Assembly: GCF_900094795.1 (NCBI RefSeq)
Contig: NZ_FMBC01000001.1
Span: 186,001 to 250,000 of the forward strand
Source of the DNA: Kosakonia oryziphila
GTDB taxonomy: Bacteria > Pseudomonadota > Gammaproteobacteria > Enterobacterales > Enterobacteriaceae
Direction of reading: 5' to 3'
DNA length: 64,000 bases
Shown here: positions 28,810 through 38,924 of the stretch, piece after piece
Numbering within the stretch: the first letter of the stretch is position 1
Layout of the letters: every line of letters starts with the position of its first letter
Position numbers and translations under genes: made by a program
The notes under the pieces: generated by a model
What the model was told of the DNA's origin: nothing
What the model saw: only the letters and a program-made list of their open reading frames with translations
Database searches by the model: none

Positions 28810-30203
28810 GCACTGCCCTCACGGCGCGGCGTACGTTTGCGAGGACGACGGTGACGGCGGCGTTCGGCTGGCTCTTCGCCTAAATCATCCAGCATATCTT
28901 TTTGTGTGGGCGGCGCAGAAACCTGGAATTCGCCCCACCATTTCGCCAGACGTTGCAGCTCGCCGTTGTTTTCCGCTTCGGCGCGCAGCGCCAGCAGATC
29001 GTAAGCGGCGCGGAATTTTGGATGCTCCATCAGCTTCCAGGCGCGTTTGCCCTGGCGACGAGACATGCGCAACTGAAGCTGCCAGATATCACGGATAAGC
29101 GCCGTAATGCGTTTGGGAATGGCCAGCGAACGGCAGGCTTCATCCAGCACATCATTCATCGCCAGCGCGAACGCATCGTAATAGGCAAACCCGCCTTCCT
29201 GTGCAATGCGCTGCGCATCCTCCAGCAGCGGATACCAGAACATAGCGGCAAACAGGAACGCCGGGTTGACGCGCATATCATTGTGGATACGGTTGTCGGT
29301 ATTCTTCAGCACCTGATCAATAATGCACTCCATCGGGCTATCACCTTTTTCGGTGAAGTAGCGGGTGATGGTCGGGAACAGGGGCTGGAACAGGCCATAT
29401 TCGCGCAGCAAGCGGTAGGTGTCGTAACCATAGCCCGCCTGCAATAGCTTGAGAGATTCCTCAAACAGACGCGCGGGCGGAACATCGTTAATTAATGTGG
29501 CAAGACGCGGGATCGGCTCGGACGTCTCTTCGCTGATGCGCATCCCCAGCTTGGCGGCGAAGCGCACCGCGCGCAGCATGCGCACAGGATCTTCACGATA
29601 GCGGGTTTCCGGGGTGCCAATCAGGCGAATCACGCCCTCTTCCAGATCGCGCATACCACCGACGTAATCGCGCACGGTAAAATCGGCAACGCTGTAATAA
29701 AGGCTATTAATGGTGAAGTCGCGACGCTGGGCATCTTCTTCGATGGAACCGAAGATATTGTCGCGCAGCAGCATGCCGTTCTGGCCGCGCTGGGAAATAG
29801 AGCGATCGGTTTGCTGTTCGTCGTGGTGTCCACGGAAGGTGGCGACTTCAATGATTTCTGGGCCAAACATAACGTGTGCAAGACGGAAACGGCGGCCGAC
29901 CAGCCGGCAGTTGCGGAACAGTTTGCGTACCTGATCCGGCGTGGCGCTGGTTGTGACGTCAAAATCTTTTGGTTTTTTGCCCAGCAATAAATCGCGCACG
30001 CCGCCGCCTACCAGGTAAGCGTCGTAGCCCGCTTTATTCAGACGATAGAGCACCTTGAGCGCATTTTCACTGATATCTTTGCGGGAAATAGCGTGCTGCT
30101 CACGCGGAATAACCGTCATCTGCGGTTGAGCCAGCGCCTCGACGGCGATGCTCTCTTCGCGGCTTAGCACCTTGCGGCAAAAATTAGCGACTCGGGTAAA
30201 AAT
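28806..30203 (-). CDS. pcnB: Poly(A) polymerase I, with AUU start codon
   Basis: Adds poly(A) tails that mark RNA for decay and controls plasmid copy number through antisense RNA turnover. It is a class II nucleotidyltransferase with [10 protein letters not shown] and DFDVTT (catalytic Asp pair), and the RNA-binding and Arg/Lys-rich C-terminus ([15 protein letters not shown]). The start is the ATT at 30203 ([10 protein letters not shown]), preceded by CCGAGGTGTACT, giving 465 residues exactly as in K-12. There an AUU start is documented and keeps expression low. An in-frame ATG at 30224 would overlap the ribosome-binding site and is rejected. Confidence 0.93.
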   Translation of the reverse strand: MFTRVANFCRKVLSREESIAVEALAQPQMTVIPREQHAISRKDISENALKVLYRLNKAGYDAYLVGGGVRDLLLGKKPKDFDVTTSATPDQVRKLFRNCRLVGRRFRLAHVMFGPEIIEVATFRGHHDEQQTDRSISQRGQNGMLLRDNIFGSIEEDAQRRDFTINSLYYSVADFTVRDYVGGMRDLEEGVIRLIGTPETRYREDPVRMLRAVRFAAKLGMRISEETSEPIPRLATLINDVPPARLFEESLKLLQAGYGYDTYRLLREYGLFQPLFPTITRYFTEKGDSPMECIIDQVLKNTDNRIHNDMRVNPAFLFAAMFWYPLLEDAQRIAQEGGFAYYDAFALAMNDVLDEACRSLAIPKRITALIRDIWQLQLRMSRRQGKRAWKLMEHPKFRAAYDLLALRAEAENNGELQRLAKWWGEFQVSAPPTQKDMLDDLGEEPAERRRHRRPRKRTPRREGSA

Positions 30204-30251
30204 AGTACACCTCGGTAGTGTCAAACGTCAGGACAAAAAAATAGCGGCTAA

Positions 30252-31154
30252 TCATAGCTCAGCGCGACGCATTTGAGAATGATGTATTAACATCTGCCCC
30301 TCTGGCACGCGGGAAAGTGACCAATTTTCGACCGCCCGGTTCAGCAACGCTTCGCTGCTGAGATCCTGCCACTCATTTGTTACATCCTGGTTCAGAAATT
30401 GTAAAGCCCTGATTATTATGGGGCGAGGATCGCCGCCAGACAAGGCAGGGGCATGGTTTTGCTTGGAGAGCTTATTCCCTTGCTCGTTAAGCGCCAGCGG
30501 TAGATGAATATACCCTGGAACAGGCCAGCCAAGCTGCTGGTAGAGCGATATTTGCCGTACAGTCGGTTCAATCAGATCCGCGCCGCGAACGATCTCCGTT
30601 ACGCCCTGGAAATGATCGTCAACCACGACGGCCAGGTTGTAAGCGAATAACCCATCACGACGATGAATAATGAAATCTTCCCGCGCCAGTTTTTCATTGG
30701 CCATAATGCGGCCACGTAACCGATCGTCAAAATGTAGCACCGGCTGATGTTGCAATAGACGTAGTGCAGCATTTTCCGGGCCGTTGTGGCGGGTGCGGCA
30801 ATAACCATCATAGATGCCGCCGATACTCTGGATACGCGCGCGGGTGCAGGTACAGAAGTAACTTAAACCGTCACGTTGCAAAGTGGCGAGCACTTCACGG
30901 TAGGCATCATATCGTTGCGATTGCCACAACACCTCACCGTCCCAGAGCAGACCATAGTGTTCTAGCTGACGCAAAATCGTCGCTGCTGCGCCGGGAACCT
31001 CACGAGGGGGATCAATATCTTCGATACGGACGAGCCAGACGCCCTGATTGGCGCGGGCTTGTAGGTAGCTGCCAAGTGCAGCAATCAATGAACCAAAGTG
31101 CAGTTCACCGGAAGGAGATGGCGCAAAGCGCCCAATATAGTGTGATTCAGGCAT
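30252..31154 (-). CDS. gluQ: Glutamyl-Q tRNA(Asp) synthetase
   Basis: Paralog of glutamyl-tRNA synthetase that places glutamate on queuosine in tRNA-Asp; it lacks the anticodon-binding domain. The class I motif is [14 protein letters not shown] and the KMSKS variant is KLSKQ. Zinc ligands are in the [19 protein letters not shown] segment. The start is the ATG at 31154 ([10 protein letters not shown]), giving 300 residues. A TTG four codons upstream is possible but less likely. The C-terminus is clearly diverged from K-12. It is downstream of dksA and separated from it by hairpins. Confidence 0.94.
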   Translation of the reverse strand: MPESHYIGRFAPSPSGELHFGSLIAALGSYLQARANQGVWLVRIEDIDPPREVPGAAATILRQLEHYGLLWDGEVLWQSQRYDAYREVLATLQRDGLSYFCTCTRARIQSIGGIYDGYCRTRHNGPENAALRLLQHQPVLHFDDRLRGRIMANEKLAREDFIIHRRDGLFAYNLAVVVDDHFQGVTEIVRGADLIEPTVRQISLYQQLGWPVPGYIHLPLALNEQGNKLSKQNHAPALSGGDPRPIIIRALQFLNQDVTNEWQDLSSEALLNRAVENWSLSRVPEGQMLIHHSQMRRAEL

Positions 31155-31176
31155 ATCGACAGGCAAAAGAATATAG

Positions 31177-31195
31177 GGCGGGAGTCACTCCCGCC
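31177..31195 (-). terminator. dksA-gluQ intergenic terminator
   Basis: GGCGGGAG-TCA-CTCCCGCC is a perfect 8-bp stem. On the minus strand it is followed by CTATATTCTTTT, and it overlaps the gluQ leader. Such a terminator is known to reduce gluQ expression behind dksA. Confidence 0.75.
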
Positions 31196-31201
31196 GTATA
31201 A

Positions 31202-31227
31202 GACGCATCACGCCTAAGCGATGCGTC
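31202..31227. repeat. Second hairpin in the dksA-gluQ gap
   Basis: GACGCATC-10 nt-GATGCGTC forms a stable hairpin 18 bases after the dksA stop. It could stabilise the dksA mRNA 3' end. Confidence 0.65.
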
Positions 31228-31245
31228 GTCAGTGATAGCGGGGTA

Positions 31246-31701
31246 TTAACCCGCCATCTGTTTTTCGCGGATTTCCGCCAGCGTTTTACAGTCGATACAC
31301 AGATCGGCGGTCGGACGCGCTTCCAGACGACGGATACCAATTTCCACGCCGCAGGATTCACAGAAGCCGAAATCTTCGTCTTCTACTTTTTTCAACGTCT
31401 TCTCGATCTTTTTAATCAGCTTGCGCTCGCGATCGCGGTTACGCAGTTCGAGGCTGAACTCTTCTTCCTGAGCGGCACGGTCAACCGGATCCGGGAAGTT
31501 AGCAGCTTCGTCCTGCATATGCGTAACGGTGCGATCGACTTCATCCCTGAGTTGATTACGCCATGCTTCAAGAATTCGCTTGAAGTGCGCCAGCTGGGCT
31601 TCGTTCATATACTCTTCGCCTGGTTTCTCTTGATACGGCTCCACCCCAGCGATGGCGAGAATACTCAGGGACGATGTTTTACGGTTTTGCCCTTCTTGCA
31701 T
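31246..31701 (-). CDS. dksA: RNA polymerase-binding regulator DksA
   Basis: Works with ppGpp in the RNA polymerase secondary channel to repress rRNA and activate amino acid promoters. At 151 residues it is the K-12 length. Coiled-coil tip residues D71 and D74 (FPDPVDRA) are present, as is the zinc finger C114, C117, C135, C138. The start at 31701 (MQEGQNRK) follows AGGAGAAGC; the frame is open to 31719. A -35/-10 pair lies about 60-90 bases upstream. Confidence 0.98.
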   Translation of the reverse strand: MQEGQNRKTSSLSILAIAGVEPYQEKPGEEYMNEAQLAHFKRILEAWRNQLRDEVDRTVTHMQDEAANFPDPVDRAAQEEEFSLELRNRDRERKLIKKIEKTLKKVEDEDFGFCESCGVEIGIRRLEARPTADLCIDCKTLAEIREKQMAG

Positions 31702-31759
31702 GTTGCTTCTCCTTAACACGCACTATCGATCCCCGTGTCGGGGAAAAATCAGGCCGCTA

Positions 31760-31788
31760 TAAATAACAGATGCTTTTACAGATGGCAA
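31760..31788 (-). promoter_or_regulatory. Possible dksA promoter
   Basis: On the minus strand TTGCCA (31788-31783), a 17-bp spacer and TATTTA (31765-31760) make a moderate sigma-70 promoter. A leader hairpin CCCCG-TGT-CGGGG (31731-31743) follows before the start. Confidence 0.5.
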
Positions 31789-31875
31789 ATATCTAAACGT
31801 AACACTTGACAAGGCTGTGAGGAAAAGCGTATTTGCGCACGCGAACAAATCACTGACCCGTCAACTGCTTGCCCT

Positions 31876-32580
31876 TTATACTGTAAAAGGTAGCGGCAAC
31901 CTAAGAGTGATATTATCGGCAGAAAGTTCCGCTTTATAAGCGATAACTTCTACCCCCTGACGTTGTGCGTCACTCAATAATCGTGCGTATTCCTCGTCAA
32001 TATGGCGTGCTGGAGAAAAATGTTCAACGGCAGAGTGCAGGACGGCAAACAGAATTACCGCACGATCGCCGCTGGCCGCGACGCTCATTAACTCCCGCAG
32101 ATGCTTTTGTCCTCGCAGGGTGACGGCATCCGGAAAGTAGCCTGACTGCTGCTCGGCGAGCGTGACCGACTTCACTTCAATATAGCAGTTGCGGCGATCC
32201 TCTGCCTGTAACAAAAAGTCAATTCTGCTACGCTCCGCACCATATTTTACTTCGCTTTTCAGCGAGCTATATCCCGTCAGTTCCGCAAGGCGATCGGCGA
32301 GAATGGCTTCTTTTGTTAATGCATTGGCTTGCTGAGTGTTGACGCAAATAAATGCACCCTGCCGGGTTTGAGTCAATTCCCAGGTATGGGCATATTTGCG
32401 CTTCAGATTTGTCGAAGTGGAATACCACACCGTATCGCCTGGTGTCGCGCAACCCGTCATCGCTCCGGTATTAGGACAATGCAATGTCAGAGTCTCTCCT
32501 TCCGGGGTAATCACGTCCGCCAGAAAACGTTTATAGCGCTGGATCAGCGTGGCGGATTTAAGCGGCGGCATAAATTCCAT
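31876..32580 (-). CDS. sfsA: SfsA, sugar fermentation stimulation protein
   Basis: A 234-residue DNA-binding protein with a nuclease-like core (RSRIDFLLQ...[10 protein letters not shown] matches a PD-(D/E)xK pattern). It is linked to maltose metabolism by overexpression; true activity is unclear. The length is that of K-12. It lies 12 bases after thpR and is probably cotranscribed towards dksA. Confidence 0.94.
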   Translation of the reverse strand: MEFMPPLKSATLIQRYKRFLADVITPEGETLTLHCPNTGAMTGCATPGDTVWYSTSTNLKRKYAHTWELTQTRQGAFICVNTQQANALTKEAILADRLAELTGYSSLKSEVKYGAERSRIDFLLQAEDRRNCYIEVKSVTLAEQQSGYFPDAVTLRGQKHLRELMSVAASGDRAVILFAVLHSAVEHFSPARHIDEEYARLLSDAQRQGVEVIAYKAELSADNITLRLPLPFTV

Positions 32581-32592
32581 AGGAAATCCTTA

Positions 32593-33126
32593 TTATTCTG
32601 TTTTAAGCGTCCAGCGGTTCAGTGGCGTGTAACGCGTGCGCCCCTGGATAAACTGCGATTCATACAGGGAAAATTCGTTGACCGGGAAAGACCAGCGAAA
32701 TCCCGGTGGCGGGATCGTCACCGCACGGTTGGCGTCACGCAGCAGCGTAATATGCGGATGAAACGGTTGGGGGCTTTGATAACACCCGCTGCGCGAAGCC
32801 TGTGCGCGTAGCATATCAGCCAGTTGCAGCAACCCGCGCGGCGGCTGGCGCGAGCCGAGCCAAATCACTCTGGAGCGCAGCCACTGGCCAGCGTCATCCA
32901 GATGAAGTGTAAAACCCGGCTGGTGAATGCGCCCGGCCAGTCCTTCCAGCGCGCGTTGCTTTTCCGCGCTGATGTCGCCGAGGAATGCCAGCGTCAGATG
33001 CAGGTTTGCTGCTGCCACTGGACGTCCGGCTTCGGGCGGAAAGTGTTGCGCGCGCCAGTGAATGATCTGTGTCTGGATGTCAGCAGGCAGTTCGATGGCG
33101 AAAAACAGCCTTTTTGATTCGGCCAT
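32593..33126 (-). CDS. thpR: RNA 2',3'-cyclic phosphodiesterase
   Basis: Small 2H phosphoesterase (formerly ligT), 177 residues, with the two H-x-T/S signatures HLTLAF and HPHITLL. It hydrolyses 2',3'-cyclic phosphates and can reversibly ligate tRNA halves in vitro. It is divergent from hrpB and upstream of sfsA. Confidence 0.94.
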   Translation of the reverse strand: MAESKRLFFAIELPADIQTQIIHWRAQHFPPEAGRPVAAANLHLTLAFLGDISAEKQRALEGLAGRIHQPGFTLHLDDAGQWLRSRVIWLGSRQPPRGLLQLADMLRAQASRSGCYQSPQPFHPHITLLRDANRAVTIPPPGFRWSFPVNEFSLYESQFIQGRTRYTPLNRWTLKTE

Positions 33127-33155
33127 GGCGTGTTCTCGGTAATGAATTAGGGCGA

Positions 33156-33164
33156 TGGTATACT
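33156..33164 (+). promoter_or_regulatory. hrpB promoter, extended -10
   Basis: TGG then TATACT (33159-33164), 36 bases before the hrpB GTG. No good -35 is seen. Confidence 0.45.
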
Positions 33165-33199
33165 AGCTGGCCTTCTTATGTGAATCCTCTGGAGCTTTT

Positions 33200-35629
33200 G
33201 TGTCCTCACTGCCGGTTGCTGCTGTTCTGCCAGATATCCTTGCTGCGTTACGTCCCTCTTCTCAGGTATTATTGAGCGCGCCGACCGGTGCCGGGAAATC
33301 CACCTGGCTGCCGTTACAACTGTTGCAGCAGGGGGAGGTCAATGGGCGGATTTTGCTGCTTGAGCCGCGTCGCCTTGCAGCGCGCAATGTGGCGCAGCGG
33401 CTGGCGGAACTACTGAATGAGAAACCCGGCGAGACCGTAGGTTACCGCATGCGTGCAGAAACCTGCGTAGGGCCGAACACGCGCCTCGAAGTGGTCACTG
33501 AAGGGATTCTAACGCGCCTTATCCAGCAGGATCCGGAACTGACCGGAATTGGGCTGGTGATCCTTGATGAATTCCATGAACGCAGCTTGCAGGCGGATCT
33601 GGCGCTGGCGTTGCTGCTGGATCTCCAGCAGGGGCTGCGCGACGATCTTAAACTGTTGGTGATGTCCGCCACGCTGGATAATGAACGTCTGCAAGCCCTT
33701 TTGCCGCAGGCGCCTGCTATCGTTTCTGCCGGGCGGGCATTCCCGGTCGAGCAACGATATCAGGCACTGGCAGCGCATCAGCGCTTTGATGAATCTGTGG
33801 CGCAGGTCGTTAGTGGATTGCTGCGCGAGGAACGCGGCTCTTTATTACTGTTTTTACCAGGCGTGAGCGAGATCCAACGCGTGCAAGAGCAACTGTCTGC
33901 CCGTGTCGGCAGCGATGTGCTGCTTTGCCCGCTCTATGGCGCATTGTCGCTCAGCGAGCAACGCAAGGCGATTCTGCCTGCGCCCGCCGGGCTGCGCAAA
34001 GTGGTGCTCGCCACTAATATTGCCGAAACCAGTCTGACCATCGAAGGTATTCGCCTGGTGGTGGACAGCGCGCAGGAGCGCGTGGCGCGTTTTGATCCCC
34101 GCAGCGGCTTAACCCGGTTGGTGACACAGCGTATTAGCGTGGCGTCGATGACGCAGCGCGCCGGTCGCGCCGGGCGTCTGGAAGCGGGGATTTGCGTACA
34201 TTTATTAAGTAAAGAGCAGGCTGAACGTGCGGCGGCACAAAGCAGCCCGGAAATTTTGCACAGCGATTTATCCGGTCTATTGATGGAATTATTACTCTGG
34301 GGATGCCAGGATCCTGCGCAACTTTGTTGGCTGGATCTGCCTCCGGCGACTAATCTGGCGGCGGCGCGCACGTTGCTCACGCAACTGCGGGCACTGGAAG
34401 AGGGACGTTTAACGGCGTTTGGTCAGCGGATGGCCGCGCTGGGTAACGATCCGCGCCTGGCCGCAATGCTGGCGACGGCTGAAGGGGATGACGAGATCGC
34501 GACGGCGTCAATGCTGGCCGCCATCCTTGAAGAACCGCCTCGTGGCGGAAACAGTGATTTGAGCGCGGCCTTTTCGCGCACGCAGCCAAACTGGCAGCAG
34601 CGTGCGCACCAGCTTGCTCGTAGGCTGAAAAGTCGCGGAGGAGACGTGGATATCAGCGCGGTGGCACCGCTGCTTGCCGGGGCGTTTGCCGATCGTATTG
34701 CGCGCAGGCGCGGGCAGGAAGGGCGTTATCAACTGGCGAACGGTATGGGGGCGACGCTGGATGCCGACGATGCACTAAATCGCCATGAGTGGCTGCTCGC
34801 ACCGTTGTTATTGCAGGGAAGTCAGTCACCGGATGCGCGCATTTTACTTGCCCTGCCGCTCGATATTGAGGTGCTGATCGCCCGCTGCCCGCAACTGTTG
34901 CAGCAATCGGATACCGTCGAATGGGACGAGGCGCAAGGCACGTTAAAAGCCTTTCGCCGCAGCCGGATTGGCCAGTTAACGGTGAAAGTGCAGCCGCTGG
35001 CTAAACCCTCAGAAGATGAACTGCATCAGGCGATGCTTAACGGCATCCGCGAGAAAGGTTTGCAGGTTCTGAACTGGACGCCGGAGGCTATGCAGTACCG
35101 TTTACGTTTACACTGCGCGGCGAAATGGCTGCCGGAAGAGGGCTGGCCAGCCGTGGATGAGGCCTCTTTACTGGAGAATCTGGAGCAGTGGTTACTGCCG
35201 CAAATGGGCGGTATCCGATCGCTGCGCGATTTAAAAGCGCTGGATGTTACGCAGGCATTACAAAACACCCTGGTATGGTCATTACGTCAACGGCTGGATA
35301 GTGAACTGCCGGGGCATTACACTGTGCCGACGGGAAGCCGGATTGCCATCCGTTATCATGAAGATAACCCACCGGCGCTGGCGGTGCGCATGCAGGAGAT
35401 GTTTGGCGAAGCGGCCACACCGACGATTGCTCAAGGGCGCGTCGCGCTGGTGCTGGAGCTGCTTTCCCCGGCGCAGCGGCCGTTGCAAATTACGCGTGAT
35501 TTAAGTGCATTCTGGAACGGCGCTTATCGTGAAGTGCAAAAAGAGATGAAAGGGCGCTATCCGAAACATGTTTGGCCGGACGATCCGGCGAATACTGCGC
35601 CGACCCGGCGTACGAAGAAGTATTCGTAA
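33200..35629 (+). CDS. hrpB: DExH-box helicase HrpB
   Basis: ATP-dependent helicase of the DEAH family. Walker A is APTGAGKST, motif II is LDEFHERS, motif III is MSATLD, and motif VI is QRAGRAGR. A C-terminal HrpB-specific domain follows, ending in a basic tail (RRTKKYS). At 809 residues with a GTG start at 33200 after CTGGAG, it equals K-12. The RNA or DNA substrate is unknown. Confidence 0.96.
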   Translation: MSSLPVAAVLPDILAALRPSSQVLLSAPTGAGKSTWLPLQLLQQGEVNGRILLLEPRRLAARNVAQRLAELLNEKPGETVGYRMRAETCVGPNTRLEVVTEGILTRLIQQDPELTGIGLVILDEFHERSLQADLALALLLDLQQGLRDDLKLLVMSATLDNERLQALLPQAPAIVSAGRAFPVEQRYQALAAHQRFDESVAQVVSGLLREERGSLLLFLPGVSEIQRVQEQLSARVGSDVLLCPLYGALSLSEQRKAILPAPAGLRKVVLATNIAETSLTIEGIRLVVDSAQERVARFDPRSGLTRLVTQRISVASMTQRAGRAGRLEAGICVHLLSKEQAERAAAQSSPEILHSDLSGLLMELLLWGCQDPAQLCWLDLPPATNLAAARTLLTQLRALEEGRLTAFGQRMAALGNDPRLAAMLATAEGDDEIATASMLAAILEEPPRGGNSDLSAAFSRTQPNWQQRAHQLARRLKSRGGDVDISAVAPLLAGAFADRIARRRGQEGRYQLANGMGATLDADDALNRHEWLLAPLLLQGSQSPDARILLALPLDIEVLIARCPQLLQQSDTVEWDEAQGTLKAFRRSRIGQLTVKVQPLAKPSEDELHQAMLNGIREKGLQVLNWTPEAMQYRLRLHCAAKWLPEEGWPAVDEASLLENLEQWLLPQMGGIRSLRDLKALDVTQALQNTLVWSLRQRLDSELPGHYTVPTGSRIAIRYHEDNPPALAVRMQEMFGEAATPTIAQGRVALVLELLSPAQRPLQITRDLSAFWNGAYREVQKEMKGRYPKHVWPDDPANTAPTRRTKKYS

Positions 35630-35739
35630 GCCCGGCTGAGCAGCGCGGTGCGCTAAAAATTGAGAGATTTCTTCTTCTGCCCACTGGCAAAAGAACTGAG
35701 AATCAGGCCCTTGCGCCTGAATGTTGCGGAGAGTAAAGC

Positions 35740-38271
35740 ATGGCGGGGAATGACCGCGAGCCAATTGGACGTAAGGGGAAACCTGTGCGTCCGGCGAAAG
35801 AAAAAATCAGTCGTCGCCGACTCCGGGAAGAGGAGTACGACGATTACGACGATGATGATGATGAGGATGAAGAACCGATGCCGAAAAAAGGTAAAGGCAA
35901 AGGCGGGAAGCCACGCGGCAAACGCGGTTGGTTCTGGCTGCTGTTGAAAATTTTCATCATTTTAGCCGTGCTGTGCGCTATTTATGGCGTTTATCTGGAT
36001 CAAAAAATCCGCGCCCGTATCGATGGTAAAGTGTGGCAGTTGCCGGCTGCGGTTTATGGTCGCATGGTCAACCTTGAGCCGGATATGGCGATCAGCAAGA
36101 ACGAAATGGTAAAACTGCTGGAAGCCACGCAGTACCGCCAGGTGACGAAGATGACGCGTCCCGGCGAGTTTACCGTGCAGGCGAAAAGCATTGAGATGAT
36201 CCGTCGCCCGTTTGATTTCCCGGACAGCAAAGAGGGGCAGGTGCGCGCGCGGCTGACCTTTGACGGCGATCGTCTGGAAACCATCGAGAACATGGACAGT
36301 AATCGCCAGTTCGGTTTCTTCCGTCTCGACCCGCGCCTTATTACGATGCTCTCTTCACCGAATGGTGAGCAGCGTCTGTTCGTGCCGCGTAACGGTTTCC
36401 CGGACCTGCTGGTGGATACGTTGCTGGCGACCGAAGACCGTCATTTCTATGAACATGACGGTATCAGCTTCTATTCCATTGGCCGTGCAGTACTAGCCAA
36501 CCTGACCGCCGGACGCACGGTGCAAGGGGCAAGTACGCTGACGCAGCAGTTGGTGAAGAACCTGTTCCTCAGTAGCGAACGGTCATACTGGCGTAAAGCC
36601 AACGAAGCCTATATGGCGCTGATTATGGATGCCCGCTACAGCAAGGATCGTATTCTTGAACTGTATATGAACGAGGTTTACCTCGGTCAGAGCGGCGACA
36701 ATGAGATCCGTGGCTTCCCACTGGCGAGCCTCTACTATTTTGGCCGTCCGGTGGAAGAGCTGAGTCTCGATCAGCAGGCGTTGCTGGTGGGGATGGTGAA
36801 AGGGGCGTCGGTTTATAACCCGTGGCGTAACCCGAAACTGGCACTGGAGCGTCGTAACCTGGTGTTGCGTCTGCTGCAAGAGCAAAACGTCATCGATCAG
36901 GAACTGTATGACATGCTGAGCGCTCGTCCGCTGGGCGTACAGCCGCGTGGCGGGGTGATTTCACCTCAACCGGCGTTTATGCAGATGGTGCGTCAGGAGT
37001 TGCAGGCGAAGCTCGGCGATAAAGTGAAAGATCTCTCCGGCGTGAAGATTTTCACTACCTTTGATTCTGTTGCGCAGGATGCGGCAGAAAAAGCCGCTGT
37101 GGAAGGTATTCCGGCGCTGATCAAGCAGCGCAAACTGAGCGATCTTGAAACAGCAATGGTGGTGGTAGACCGCTATACCGGCGAAGTTCGGGCTATGGTT
37201 GGTGGCGCGACGCCGCAATTCGCAGGTTATAACCGTGCTATGCAGGCGCGCCGCTCTATTGGTTCACTGGCGAAACCGGCAACCTATCTGACGGCGCTGA
37301 GCCAGCCGAATGTGTACCGCCTCAACACCTGGATTGCCGATGCGCCAATCTCTTTGCGGTTGTCGAATGGACAGGTCTGGGCGCCGCAGAACGATGATCG
37401 CCGTTTCAGCGGCCAGGTGATGCTGGTGGATGCGCTGACACGTTCGATGAACGTGCCGACGGTAAACCTCGGGATGGCGGTTGGTCTGCCAGCGGTAACG
37501 GATACCTGGCTGAAACTGGGCGCGCCGAAAGATCAGCTCACCGGAATGCCGTCGATGCTGCTCGGTGCGCTAAACCTGACGCCGATTGAAGTGGCTCAGG
37601 CGTTCCAGACCATCGCCAGCGGCGGTAACCGCGCGCCGCTTTCCGCATTGCGTTCAGTGATTGCGGAAGACGGTACGGTGCTGTATCAGAGCTTCCCGCA
37701 GGCCGAACGTGCAGTTCCGGCACAGGCGGCTTACATGACGCTGTGGACCATGCAACAGGTGGTTCTGCGCGGTACGGGACGCCAGTTGGGCGCGAAATAT
37801 CCGGGTCTGCATCTGGCTGGCAAAACCGGTACCACTAACAATAACGTTGATACCTGGTTTGCCGGTATCGACGGACGCGAAGTGACCATTACCTGGGTTG
37901 GCCGCGATAATAACCAGCCGACGAAGCTTTATGGTGCAAGCGGTGCAATGGCGATTTATCAGCGTTACCTGGAAAACCAGTCGCCGATCCCGCTGGATCT
38001 GACGCCGCCGGAAGACATCACCACAATGGGTGTCGACGACATGGGCAACTTTGTCTGCGGCGGTGGCGGTTCGCGTTCACTGCCGGTCTGGACAACCAGC
38101 CCGGATACGCTGTGCCAGCAGAATCAGGTACAGCCGCAAACTGGCAATCCGTTTGATCAGTCAACGCAGCCGCAGCAGCCGCAACAACAGCAACCTCAGC
38201 AACAGCCGCAGCAACAGCAGAAAAGCGATGGCGTCGCAGGTTGGATCAAAGAGATGTTTGGCAGTAATTAA
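35740..38271 (+). CDS. mrcB: Penicillin-binding protein 1B
   Basis: Bifunctional peptidoglycan glycosyltransferase and transpeptidase anchored by one helix (about residues 65-87). An acidic cytoplasmic tail ([13 protein letters not shown]) precedes it. The GT51 catalytic Glu is E232 ([13 protein letters not shown]). The transpeptidase motifs are S509 (SLAKP), S569-x-N571 (SMN) and K695 (KTGTT). An internal ATG at 35878 (Met47) would give the short gamma form known in K-12. The protein ends in a Gln/Pro-rich tail. It has 843 residues against 844 in K-12 and is closed by a terminator. Confidence 0.97.
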   Translation: MAGNDREPIGRKGKPVRPAKEKISRRRLREEEYDDYDDDDDEDEEPMPKKGKGKGGKPRGKRGWFWLLLKIFIILAVLCAIYGVYLDQKIRARIDGKVWQLPAAVYGRMVNLEPDMAISKNEMVKLLEATQYRQVTKMTRPGEFTVQAKSIEMIRRPFDFPDSKEGQVRARLTFDGDRLETIENMDSNRQFGFFRLDPRLITMLSSPNGEQRLFVPRNGFPDLLVDTLLATEDRHFYEHDGISFYSIGRAVLANLTAGRTVQGASTLTQQLVKNLFLSSERSYWRKANEAYMALIMDARYSKDRILELYMNEVYLGQSGDNEIRGFPLASLYYFGRPVEELSLDQQALLVGMVKGASVYNPWRNPKLALERRNLVLRLLQEQNVIDQELYDMLSARPLGVQPRGGVISPQPAFMQMVRQELQAKLGDKVKDLSGVKIFTTFDSVAQDAAEKAAVEGIPALIKQRKLSDLETAMVVVDRYTGEVRAMVGGATPQFAGYNRAMQARRSIGSLAKPATYLTALSQPNVYRLNTWIADAPISLRLSNGQVWAPQNDDRRFSGQVMLVDALTRSMNVPTVNLGMAVGLPAVTDTWLKLGAPKDQLTGMPSMLLGALNLTPIEVAQAFQTIASGGNRAPLSALRSVIAEDGTVLYQSFPQAERAVPAQAAYMTLWTMQQVVLRGTGRQLGAKYPGLHLAGKTGTTNNNVDTWFAGIDGREVTITWVGRDNNQPTKLYGASGAMAIYQRYLENQSPIPLDLTPPEDITTMGVDDMGNFVCGGGGSRSLPVWTTSPDTLCQQNQVQPQTGNPFDQSTQPQQPQQQQPQQQPQQQQKSDGVAGWIKEMFGSN

Positions 38272-38276
38272 CCCTG

Positions 38277-38306
38277 AAAACTCCGGTCGTAAGGCCGGGG
38301 TTTTTT
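38277..38306 (+). terminator. mrcB terminator
   Basis: AAAACTCCGG-TCGTAAGG-CCGGGGTTTTTT is a strong hairpin 5 bases after the mrcB stop. Confidence 0.9.
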
Positions 38307-38455
38307 CATTTTCGCTATGGCAAACGTTCAGATAGCGACCTCTTAAACACCTTTTAACCCCGTGTTTTTTATCTGGTTATTTCTTAATCCCCCTGGCGTC
38401 CTCGCGCAGCTTACTGCTTGCTATGCGCGCAATGCTTCACATATTATGTTTCGCT

Positions 38456-38474
38456 CATAATAATAATTATCGTT
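38456..38474 (+). promoter_or_regulatory. Fur box upstream of the fhuA remnant
   Basis: CATAATAATAATTATCGTT matches 13 of 19 positions of the Fur consensus (GATAATGATAATCATTATC). It lies about 40 bases before the fhuA start, where the K-12 fhuACDB operon has its Fur site, so iron still controls this operon. Confidence 0.7.
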
Positions 38475-38511
38475 TACGTTATCGTTAATTCATTGATTCA
38501 GAGATAAACCA

Positions 38512-38877
38512 ATGGCGCGTCTAAAAACTGCTCAGTTAGCCAACACTTCGGCGCAGGTACCTGAACATATGGCGTCACTGTGGGGCGACTACACCTTCTA
38601 CAACGGCGCGTTATCTGGTCTGACATTAGGAACCGGCAGATACCTCACCAGTTCAAGCTGTGGCGGTCTGGCGAACATCTTTAAGGTGGGCAGCTACACG
38701 GTTGTTGATGCACTGGTGCGCTACGCTTTGGCGCGTGTTAGCCTGGCGGGCTCCAACGTCGCGCTTCACGTGAATGATCTGCTCGATCATGAATGCGTTG
38801 CCAGTTGCTTCAGCAAGTACGGCTGCTTCTGGGGCGCAGAACGTCAGGTGGTGACGACCACCAGCTTCCGCTTCTAA
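38512..38877 (+). pseudogene. fhuA: fhuA with a large in-frame internal deletion
   Basis: A 121-codon frame begins with the FhuA start (MARLKTAQ, K-12 MARSKTAQ) and jumps directly to the C-terminal barrel (AQVPEHMASLWGDYTFYNG...) ending in the correct terminal FRF. Compared with the 747-residue K-12 receptor, about 620 codons are missing: the signal peptide beyond residue 8, the plug and most of the 22-strand barrel. The remaining C-terminus is also altered at normally conserved places (for example SSSCGGLANIF for SSYGDPANSF). It has no signal peptide and cannot form a receptor. The Fur promoter, start codon and reading frame are intact. Confidence 0.9.
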
Positions 38878-38888
38878 TCTTTCATCGG

Positions 38889-38910
38889 GCACGGTTCGCC
38901 GTGCTCTTTT
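38889..38910 (+). terminator. Hairpin between fhuA remnant and fhuC
   Basis: GCACGG-TTCG-CCGTGC followed by TCTTTT forms a tight UUCG-type tetraloop hairpin. It would lower transcription from the fhuA promoter into fhuCDB, giving less importer than receptor in an intact operon. Confidence 0.6.
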
Positions 38911-38924
38911 ATAAGTTGGCAATC

